A stretch of DNA of 38,585 nucleotides from MWFE01 sp964481075 (GTDB lineage: Bacteria > Bacteroidota > Bacteroidia > Bacteroidales > Tenuifilaceae): positions 1 to 38,585 of the forward strand of contig CAYZSD010000009.1 of assembly GCA_964481075.1 (NCBI GenBank). Direction: 5' to 3'. Numbering within the stretch: the first letter of the stretch is position 1; every line of letters begins with the position of its first letter. This document shows, piece after piece, positions 1 to 6,181 of this stretch. Made by a program: the position numbers and the translations under genes. The notes under the pieces were generated by a model, which had not been told where the DNA came from, made no database searches, and was given only the letters and a program-made list of their open reading frames with translations.

Positions 1-327
1 ATAACCCTAACATCACTTTTACCAGCCTGCGGCAGGCAGGCATTGGGAGTTTTACTCCCGATAAATCGGGACTACATTTTACATTGTTTTTTATTGCCCG
101 CCCACACCCCTCAGTCCCCTAAAGGGGGGCTGCCCGCATTTAAGGTGCGGTGGGGTGCCCCCTACAGGGGGTAGGGGGTAGTGGGGGCAAGTAAAAGAAA
201 TATCGAATACCGAACATCGATTAACGATTTAAGAAGTGAAGTAGAACGCCCAATCGTAAATCAAAAATCGTTAATCGGAGTTCATAAATCTCTTTGAATA
301 TCGAACAGGGAACTTCAATTTTATCTT
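1..327. repeat. Intergenic repeat block at the left edge
   Basis: No coding sequence is supported here. Positions 1-55 are a near-identical copy of 1144-1199. A small palindrome (CCCGATAAATCGGG) follows at about 57-70. At about 105-185 there is a C/G-rich hairpin block containing CCGCA-TTTAAGG-TGCGG and runs of C and G. Related blocks occur near 1235-1285 and 3090-3125. From about 200 to 300 there are short repeats built on 'atcgaat' and 'cgattaacgattta'. The block looks like the degenerate REP-type intergenic filler common in Bacteroidota. Confidence 0.6.
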
Positions 328-335
328 TATATTTG
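328..335 (+). promoter_or_regulatory. -7 promoter element of the VapBC-like operon
   Basis: TATATTTG matches the Bacteroidota -7 consensus TAnnTTTG exactly and lies 17 bp upstream of the antitoxin start at 352. No convincing -33 TTTG box is seen at the usual distance. Transcription would begin close to the start codon, leaving a very short leader. Confidence 0.4.
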
Positions 336-351
336 TAAAAACATTTTCTCA

Positions 352-528
352 ATGGATAATACACTCATAGTCATTAAACGCACAAGCACACGGAAGCATC
401 TTAATGAGGCATTGCGTAAACTTAAGAGTAGAAAAAAGTTTAATGCTAAAAAATACCTTGGCACTGTTAAGGATGTATATGGCGATGCAATTGATTACCA
501 AAAGAACCTGAGGGATGAGTGGGCATAG
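352..528 (+). CDS. Small antitoxin-like protein, partner of the PIN toxin
   Basis: This 58-codon ORF (starts MDNTLIVIKR, ends LRDEWA) is basic and lies directly upstream of the PIN-domain gene. The two overlap by 14 nt, with the toxin starting at 515 inside the last codons of this ORF. Size, charge, order and overlap are those of the antitoxin in VapBC-type toxin-antitoxin operons, where it would bind the toxin and the operon promoter. No clear AbrB, RHH or Phd motif can be read, so its family is not identified. An exact TAnnTTTG element sits 17 bp upstream. The role is inferred from context; the frame itself is well supported by the coupled overlap. Confidence 0.6.
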   Translation: MDNTLIVIKRTSTRKHLNEALRKLKSRKKFNAKKYLGTVKDVYGDAIDYQKNLRDEWA

Positions 529-886
529 CTTTTTGGTTGATACCAATATGCTTATTCTGCTTATTAATGGGAATGATCGTGTTGCTGAGCTGCTTGATGG
601 TTGTAGATTAAATGTTTCATTCATTACAGAATTAGAACTTCTTAGCGCACAAGGTTTGCAACAGAGTCAAATTAAGACCATAGAGAATTTACTTGCCGAT
701 TGCATTATAGTTGATATTAATCCAAGAATAAAAAACTCTGCAATTTCACTTCGAAGAAAAAACAGGATAAAACTACCTGATGCAATTATTGCTGCTACTG
801 CAATTACATTAGAAATACCACTTTTAACAGCCGACAAAGGTTTTAAACCCCTTGATGATTTGACCCAAATTCTTTTTGAATTGTAA
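515..886 (+). CDS. PIN-domain ribonuclease toxin (VapC-like)
   Basis: The 123-residue protein is a single PIN domain. The four expected acidic metal-binding positions can be read: D9 in LVDTN, E39 in FITELELL, D89 in KLPDAIIAATA and D107 in LTADKGF. VapC toxins are Mg-dependent endoribonucleases, usually cutting tRNA or rRNA, and are held inactive by the cognate antitoxin. Its start overlaps the upstream small ORF (352-528), so translation is probably coupled. All catalytic acids are present and the length is normal for the family, so the toxin looks intact. The RNA target cannot be told from sequence. Confidence 0.85.
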   Translation: MSGHSFLVDTNMLILLINGNDRVAELLDGCRLNVSFITELELLSAQGLQQSQIKTIENLLADCIIVDINPRIKNSAISLRRKNRIKLPDAIIAATAITLEIPLLTADKGFKPLDDLTQILFEL

Positions 887-1547
887 AAGAGCAAAGTTAA
901 CCTACTACAAGAGGCTTTACTTCTGCGATAAAAAACATTAGGGCAGCCGGCCCGCCCACCTTTTGGCGAACATAGAAACATCAGGTAAAGAAGAAGTTTT
1001 AAAGAAATGTAAAATATCGAATGTAAAATGCGATGCCCTGAGTGTTACACTGAGCAGTTCGGTAAACTCACTGACCACTTGCCGAAGTGCTTGCCGAAGG
1101 GTAAAAGTAGTGAAGGGCGATTTTTATTACCATATCGGAAAATATAACCCTAACATCACTTTTACCAGCCTGCAGGCAGGCAGGCATTGGGAGTTTTACA
1201 TTTAATATTTTACATTGTTTTTCCCCGCGCGCACCCCTTGATCCCCAAGGGGAAGCCTGCCCGCATTTATGGTGCGGTGGGATGCTTTTGTCAGATTAAA
1301 GATCAGGGGATTGAGAGGCGGACTGCCCCAGCGGGGTCAGATATCGGTAGCAATGGGCAAAGTCCTATTGCATTAGGCGCACGAAATCCCTTTTCGATTG
1401 GAACATGAACCCTGTTGCGCCGCAAATGGGAAGTATGATTGGAAGAGAAAAGAATGTAGAATAACGAATATCGATTAACGATTTATGAAGTGCTGGTAGG
1501 CGATGGTCTTTTCTTCTTTGCTATCGTCAACAAAATACCCGTTCGTC

Positions 1548-1851
1548 CGTCAGGGTTTGACTAAGGGGTGGCTGGTGCGGTGGCAAGTTCAAACTCTGAC
1601 TAAGCATGGAAGTTTAAAGAAATGTAATCCCGAATTATCGGGAGTAAAATATCGAATGTAAAATGTAAAAGTGCTGGTAGGCAATGGTCTTTTCTCCTTT
1701 GGCATCGAAAAAGGTTTGCCTCTTAGCTCCAGAGGAGCGAAATATTGGTAAAAAAAGTAAAAAGATAGTTGCGATGCACGTGATAGGGTTAGATTGAAAC
1801 AAGCTCCATGCTGCATCGCAATTAAGGTAGAAACGGCTTTGAATATCGAAT
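1548..1851. repeat. 304-bp direct repeat, copy 1
   Basis: This is almost identical to 1937-2240, at an offset of 389 bp. It contains the TCAGGGTTTGA/TCAAACTCTGA hairpin (1550-1560/1589-1599), a GCTCCAGAGGAGC palindrome near 1727-1739, and the perfect 10-bp inverted repeat TTGCGATGCA/TGCATCGCAA. It carries no gene. Confidence 0.85.
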
Positions 1852-1936
1852 ATCTAACATCGAATATCGAGTTTCCAAGTGCTGGGAGGAGATGGTCTTT
1901 ACTTCTTAGCTTTAGTCAACAATAAGCCCGTTAGCT

Positions 1937-2240
1937 CGTCAGGGTTTGACTAAGGGGTGGCTGGTGCGGTGGCAAGTTCAAACTCTGACTAAGCATGGAA
2001 GTTTAAAGAAATGTAATCCCGAATTATCGGGAGTAAAATATCGAATGTAAAATGTAAAAGTGCTGGTAGGCAATGGTCTTTTCTCCTTTGGCATCGAAAA
2101 AGGTTTGCCTCTTAGCTCCAGAGGAGCGAAATATTGGTAAAAAAAGTAAAAAGATAGTTGCGATGCACGTAATAGGGTTAGATTGAAACAAGCACCATGC
2201 TGCATCCCAATTAAGGCAGAAAAGGCTTTGAATATCGAAT
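1937..2240. repeat. 304-bp direct repeat, copy 2
   Basis: Second copy of 1548-1851 with only a handful of substitutions. One of these breaks the distal inverted repeat (TGCATCCCAA instead of TGCATCGCAA). The near identity points to a recent duplication. Confidence 0.85.
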
Positions 2241-2266
2241 CCTTCGACAAGTGTAACAGTGAGCCT

Positions 2267-2295
2267 CGACCCCGATACTACGGGGTTCGGGGTCG
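2267..2295. repeat. 29-nt palindrome, arms CGACCCCGA/TCGGGGTCG
   Basis: Two perfect 9-bp inverted arms flank an 11-nt loop. The same arms with the same total span recur at 24252-24280, so this is a dispersed REP-like hairpin rather than a local terminator. There is no T-tract on either side. Confidence 0.7.
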
Positions 2296-2466
2296 AACTG
2301 CTCAGGACAGGCAAGGAACACTGATTTATGAAGTATTGGAAGGTAACGGTTGTTTATTCCTTTTTATCGTCAACAATACATTCTTTTGCCCCGTTCCATT
2401 TCGTATCATTGAAAACATCAGTAAGCTTCAAACAATTTTTGTATCTTCGCCGTATAAAGAAATGAC

Positions 2467-2913
2467 ATGAAGACATACATTGACACATCGGTATTCGGTG
2501 GCTTTTTTGATAGCGAGTTTTCAGAGCCTACTAAACGTTTCTTTGATGAACTGGATAAAGATCTGAAAATTCCTGTCATTTCAGATATGACCATTGATGA
2601 AATGCAGCATGCACCTGTTGAAGTAAAACAACTTTTCAACAGGTACACCAACAATTACATTGTATTAGAAGTTACAGAACCAATCGTAAAAATTGCTAAA
2701 GCATACATAGCAGAAAAAGGGCTTACTCAAAAATCGCTGAACGATGCTATTCATATCGCAACGGCAAGCTACTACAAGATAGATGTAATTGTAAGTTGGA
2801 ATTTTAAGCATATCGTGAACCTAAACAGAATTAGGCTTTTCCATGCAGTAAACCTGAAGAATGGTTTACCATTAATAGAAATAAGAACGCCACTTGAAAC
2901 ATTGATATTTTAA
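2467..2913 (+). CDS. PIN-domain protein, second toxin-like nuclease
   Basis: The 148-residue protein opens with MKTYIDTSVFGGFF, typical of a PIN subfamily common in Bacteroidota. Readable active-site positions are D6, E45 (in TIDEMQH) and D93 (in LNDAIHIATA). The fourth position falls in VSWNFKHI (109-116), where N112 replaces the usual aspartate, as expected for this subfamily. It would act as a metal-dependent ribonuclease toxin. No small ORF sits immediately upstream; instead a 56-codon ORF follows 11 bp downstream. A near-match to the -7 element (TATCTTCG, 2442-2449) lies just upstream. The fold assignment is firm; toxin activity is inferred. Confidence 0.8.
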   Translation: MKTYIDTSVFGGFFDSEFSEPTKRFFDELDKDLKIPVISDMTIDEMQHAPVEVKQLFNRYTNNYIVLEVTEPIVKIAKAYIAEKGLTQKSLNDAIHIATASYYKIDVIVSWNFKHIVNLNRIRLFHAVNLKNGLPLIEIRTPLETLIF

Positions 2914-2924
2914 AAACAAGGAGA

Positions 2925-3095
2925 ATGACTGCAAAGAAAAAAATAGCAATTGGCGTTAACACCATGCTTTCCATAAAAGAGATGGTGGGCAAAAAGTATG
3001 CCAATAACGCAGAAAAACTACTTAGCGATCTTAAGCTAATACGCAAACGCTACCTCTTGTCAAAGGGTAAAATGAAGCCTTTAATTGTCCCTTAA
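2925..3095 (+). CDS. Small basic protein, possible antitoxin of the second PIN toxin
   Basis: This 56-codon ORF (starts MTAKKKIAIG, ends KPLIVP) begins 11 bp after the PIN gene stop, and AAGGAG lies just upstream of its ATG. It is lysine-rich with a helical stretch (KKYANNAEKLLSDLKLIRKR). Its position suggests a co-transcribed antitoxin, in reverse order to the first module. The last codons run straight into the C/G-rich intergenic repeat beginning near 3090, so the C-terminus may have been recast by repeat insertion. The family is not recognised, and a non-functional ORF cannot be excluded. Confidence 0.45.
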   Translation: MTAKKKIAIGVNTMLSIKEMVGKKYANNAEKLLSDLKLIRKRYLLSKGKMKPLIVP

Positions 3096-3400
3096 GGGGG
3101 CAGCCCGCAACTAAAGGTGCGGTGACAAAACTTTCCATCCCCGAAAAGAACATCGGGGTCATCTTTTTGACGAGACATTCCAACGTCAAGGGAAGGGAGA
3201 GGGTTTAATATCGAATATCGAATATCGATTTACGATTTATGAAGTGCTGGTAGGCGATGGTCTTTACTTCTTAGCTTTAGTCAACGATAAGCCCGTTAGC
3301 TCATCAGGGTTTGACTAGGTGTAGGGAGGTGCGGTGACAAGCTCAAACTCTGACTATTTCTGACAATCCATAGTTAGACTTTTTAAATCTTTTAGAAAAA
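3096..3400. repeat. Intergenic repeats, third copy of the ~130-bp hairpin element
   Basis: No gene is seen. The stretch begins with the 'cagcccgca...ggtgcggtg' hairpin block (about 3100-3125). It then holds a third copy of the element found at 1469-1602 and 1862-1991 (about 3226-3356), including the hairpin arms TCAGGGTTTGA (3304-3314) and TCAAACTCTGA (3343-3353). Confidence 0.65.
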
Positions 3401-3433
3401 AAACATAACTTGCATCTTTTTAGATTTCATTAC

Positions 3434-4246
3434 ATGATTCAGAAAATGAGAAAGATGATGTCAATACTATTTGTTTGTTTAACGCTTTACACATTTATTC
3501 TAGTATTTTTCTACGCTTTTCAATCAAGTTTTTTATTCTACCCGCAACCACTCAAACGCACAATATCATTAAACGCACAAGTTGAGGAGGTAAATATCAA
3601 AACCCCAAGTGGTAACAATCTTCATGGATGGCTATGTAAAAGTAAAACTGAGAATCCTCAGAAGGTGGTAATCTATTTTGGCGGCAATGCCGAAGAGGTT
3701 TCACATCTAATCCCAATGTCCTCAATTTTTGATGACTGGGCATTGCTTCTGGTAAACTATCCCGGCTATGGCAAAAGCGAAGGCAAACCCGGTGAAAAAA
3801 GTTTTTTCGAGGCAGCAACATCAATTTACGATTATGTGATTTCAAGGGAAGATATAGATAATGAGCATATTGTGCTTATGGGGCGAAGTATCGGTACGGG
3901 AACAGCAGTTTATTTGGTTCACGAAAGGAAGGTAAGGGCGGTTATCCTTTTCTCGCCCTTTGAAAGCATTAGGGCTATTGCCCAATCGAAGCTTCCATTT
4001 TTGCCTGTGGGCCTACTTCTAAAGCACCAGTTCGAGGCAAAAAAAATAGCGATTCATATTGATATCCCGATGCTCGCATTTTATGGGACTTTGGATAACA
4101 TCATACCGCCAAAACACAGCAAAAATTTGCAGAAATCGTGGAAAGGAAATTCAAATTTAATAGAGCTTAAGGGGTTTGGGCATAATGATATTTTTCAAAG
4201 TAATCAACTTTGGGAGGAGGTTACTGCGTTTTTAAGGGGGATATAG
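3434..4246 (+). CDS. Membrane-anchored alpha/beta hydrolase
   Basis: This is a serine hydrolase of the COG1073 type with an N-terminal membrane anchor. Numbering from an in-frame ATG at 3410, a hydrophobic segment covers about residues 17-45. The nucleophile elbow is GRSIGTG with S160, the acid is D229 in YGTLDN, and the histidine is H258 in GFGHND. The oxyanion-side motif YFGGNAEE and the NYPGYGKSEG loop are also typical. The ATG at 3434 was chosen because it sits directly before the anchor; ATGs at 3410, 3446 and 3455 are alternatives. The substrate is unknown. It stands alone, with repeats upstream and a convergent gene downstream. Confidence 0.8.
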   Translation: MIQKMRKMMSILFVCLTLYTFILVFFYAFQSSFLFYPQPLKRTISLNAQVEEVNIKTPSGNNLHGWLCKSKTENPQKVVIYFGGNAEEVSHLIPMSSIFDDWALLLVNYPGYGKSEGKPGEKSFFEAATSIYDYVISREDIDNEHIVLMGRSIGTGTAVYLVHERKVRAVILFSPFESIRAIAQSKLPFLPVGLLLKHQFEAKKIAIHIDIPMLAFYGTLDNIIPPKHSKNLQKSWKGNSNLIELKGFGHNDIFQSNQLWEEVTAFLRGI

Positions 4247-4441
4247 CCTATCGTATAATTAAAAAACTGTTTAATTTTTGTTTTATTTTAATGTCATTTC
4301 GAACCCCGTTTTTTGGGGGTGAGAATTCTTTTATTACAAATTTTAAATAGAGGGACAAAACTTGCAGGTTTTATCGCAAATCTTTAAACTATACCTAAAA
4401 GACTTGTTCGGATTACCATTTTTCGTGGAGGAATTTATTTC

Positions 4442-4470
4442 AAAAAAAACGCCCCATCGCTGGAGCGTTT
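4442..4470 (-). terminator. Rho-independent terminator of the cpgS-like gene
   Basis: On the minus strand an AAACGC/GCGTTT stem extends past one mismatch by three further pairs around a 4-nt loop. An uninterrupted run of eight T follows. It lies about 23 nt past the stop codon of the gene ending at 4493. Confidence 0.8.
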
Positions 4471-4492
4471 CCTTTTTATGGATATTTGAAGA

Positions 4493-5833
4493 TTACTTCA
4501 AGTTGTGCTTCTTCACAAAATTCTCAAGAACACCCTTCAAATCTGGCTTTCCAATCTCTGCTAGATCGTAGTAAACTCTGGTTGTAGGTTTCTTAATATT
4601 GATAATACGGCTCAAATCGATTGGTGTTCCAATGATTACGGTGTCGCAATCGGTGTTGTTAATGGTAGCCTCAAGGTCTTTGAGCTGCTGCTCGCCGTAA
4701 CCCATTGCTGGGAGGATGCTGCCAATCTCTGGATAAATCTCATAGGTTTCCTTCAGCTTGCCAACAAGATATGGACGAGCATCAACCTCTTCGCTGGCTC
4801 CGAACTTACGTGCAGCAACGGTGCCTGCACCAATCTTCATGTTTCCATGAGTGAGTGTGGGGCCGTCCTCAACGATTAGGCAACGCTTTCCGTTGATTAG
4901 TTCAGGTTTGTCAACGGTTATGGGCGATGCACCATCAACCACAATGGCTTTTGGGTTGCGGCTGCGAATGCTATCGCGAACAATTTGGATACCTTCTGGT
5001 GAAGCGGAATCCATTTTATTTATTACCACCACGTCGGCCATGCGGAGGTTTACCTCGCCTGGATAGTAGCTGATTTCGTTACCTGGACGGTGAGGATCTG
5101 CAACTGTAATGGTCAAATCGGGCTTAAAGAAAGCGAAGTCGTTGTTGCCGCCATCCCAAAGGATAACATCGCAACCACTTGGATCTTTCTCCGCTTCGCG
5201 AAGGATGGCCTCATAGTCAACACCAGCATAAATAACGTTTCCGCGAACAACGTGTGGTTCGTACTCTTCCATCTCCTCAACGGTACACTTGTGCTTCTTC
5301 AGGTCTTCAACCACTGCAAAACGCTGAACTTTCTGCGCAACCAAATCGCCGTAAGGCATTGGGTGACGAACAGCCACAACCTTAAGCCCCATGCCCATCA
5401 GATGCTCAATAACCTTCCTCGAAGTTTGCGATTTACCACAACCTGTACGGGTTGCAACAACAGCAACCACTGGCTTGTTGCTCTTTACCATGGTCTCGTT
5501 TGGCCCAATAAGCATGAAGTTTGCCCCGGCAGCGTTCACCCTTGAACCGATTCTCATCACGTAGTTATAGTCAACATCGCTGTACGAGAAAACACAATCG
5601 TGAGCATTGTACTCCTTAATAACCTTTTCTAGCTCATCCTCAGCCACGATGGGAATTCCATTTGGATATAACTTGCCAGCTAGTTCGGCTGGATACTTAC
5701 GACCATCGATGTCGGGAATTTGTGCTGCGGTGAAAGCTACCACGTTGTAGTTCTCCTTGTCGCGGAAGAAGGTGTTGAAATTGTGGAAATCTCTTCCGGC
5801 TGCACCGATAATAATTACATTACGCTTGTTCAT
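4493..5833 (-). CDS. cpgS: Cyclic 2,3-diphosphoglycerate synthetase-like GTPase (COG2403 type)
   Basis: The 446-residue protein belongs to the family annotated as cyclic 2,3-diphosphoglycerate synthetase or predicted GTPase. The N-terminus is Rossmann-like (VIIIGAAGRDFHNF, 6-19). A P-loop nucleotide domain follows, with TRTGCGKSQTS (128-138), a WDGGNNDF strand (226-233) and INKMD (271-275), which resembles the G-protein NKxD guanine-specificity motif. In methanogens the named enzyme closes the ring of 2,3-diphosphoglycerate using ATP to make an osmolyte or thermoprotectant; that reaction is untested for bacterial members. The gene is monocistronic, with its own terminator. The family call is strong; the catalytic role is uncertain. 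Confidence 0.75.
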   Translation of the reverse strand: MNKRNVIIIGAAGRDFHNFNTFFRDKENYNVVAFTAAQIPDIDGRKYPAELAGKLYPNGIPIVAEDELEKVIKEYNAHDCVFSYSDVDYNYVMRIGSRVNAAGANFMLIGPNETMVKSNKPVVAVVATRTGCGKSQTSRKVIEHLMGMGLKVVAVRHPMPYGDLVAQKVQRFAVVEDLKKHKCTVEEMEEYEPHVVRGNVIYAGVDYEAILREAEKDPSGCDVILWDGGNNDFAFFKPDLTITVADPHRPGNEISYYPGEVNLRMADVVVINKMDSASPEGIQIVRDSIRSRNPKAIVVDGASPITVDKPELINGKRCLIVEDGPTLTHGNMKIGAGTVAARKFGASEEVDARPYLVGKLKETYEIYPEIGSILPAMGYGEQQLKDLEATINNTDCDTVIIGTPIDLSRIINIKKPTTRVYYDLAEIGKPDLKGVLENFVKKHNLK

Positions 5834-5893
5834 AAACTTTTTAATTGAATTAAAAATATGTTGATTTGTACTTAATTAGTATTAAACACCCTG

Positions 5894-5901
5894 CAAATTT
5901 A
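5894..5901 (-). promoter_or_regulatory. Possible -7 element of the cpgS-like gene
   Basis: Read on the minus strand this is TAAATTTG, an exact TAnnTTTG match, 60 bp upstream of the start codon at 5833. No -33 box is obvious at normal spacing. Confidence 0.35.
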
Positions 5902-6131
5902 AAAGTTTAAGTGCAAGTGAAATATAAAAAATGATATACTATTGTAGCAAAACCAACACTGGGGTGCTGTTACTGATTGATAACCAACAATATAAACCAC
6001 AATATGTTAAGAAACATCATTAAGTAATTAAGGGTTAGTTTAGATTGAAATATTTGGGCTCGAAAAACTTCTTAAAAATCTACAATTGAAGTATTTGTAA
6101 AAAAAGTGGAAACCATTTAATGGCATGATAA

Positions 6132-6159
6132 TTGATTTAAAATACTTTTTGTATGTTTG
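6132..6159 (+). promoter_or_regulatory. Promoter of the TPR-SpoIIE gene
   Basis: TTG at 6132-6134 and TATGTTTG at 6152-6159 (exact TAnnTTTG) are separated by 17 bp, a good Bacteroidota-type promoter. Transcription should start near 6166, downstream of the first in-frame ATG at 6125. The translation start must therefore be the ATG at 6182. Confidence 0.55.
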
Positions 6160-6181
6160 TTGGTTCAAACTGTGCAATAAT

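Larger units (their letters stand above)
887..2466. repeat. 1.6-kb non-coding region of dispersed hairpin repeats
   Basis: No gene is supported between the two toxin modules; open frames here run through duplicated repeats. The region contains: (a) a copy of the window's first 55 bases at 1144-1199; (b) a G/C hairpin block near 1235-1285; (c) two copies of a ~130-bp element, 1469-1602 and 1862-1991, each ending in a hairpin with arms TCAGGGTTTGA/TCAAACTCTGA; (d) a 304-bp direct duplication; (e) an inverted repeat TTGCGATGCA/TGCATCGCAA at 1769-1778/1812-1821; (f) a 9-bp-arm hairpin at 2267-2295. A 'CCCTGAG...CCGAAGGG' motif near 1036-1106 recurs at 13943-13964. Confidence 0.7.

Noticed and set aside
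963..1408. Open frames on the plus strand in the repeat region (80 and 73 codons)
   Set aside because: They run through duplicated repeat DNA that also occurs at 1-55 and elsewhere, have no recognisable protein features, and lack promoter or coupling evidence.
1589..2314. Minus-strand frames of 75-96 codons
   Set aside because: Two of them are the same sequence because they lie in the 304-bp duplication; the frame is a by-product of the repeat.
887..3400. Possible integron cassette array carrying toxin modules
   Set aside because: Repeats flank toxin genes, but no integrase is present and the repeat ends do not show the paired attC core sites (RYYYAAC/GTTRRRY) in the right layout.
4303..4320. 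ACCCC/GGGGT hairpin after the hydrolase gene as terminator
   Set aside because: The stem is only 5 bp and is not followed by a T-run; too weak to call.
5090..5545. 151-codon plus-strand frame opposite the cpgS-like gene
   Set aside because: It is the antisense shadow of a well-supported conserved gene and has no protein-like features.
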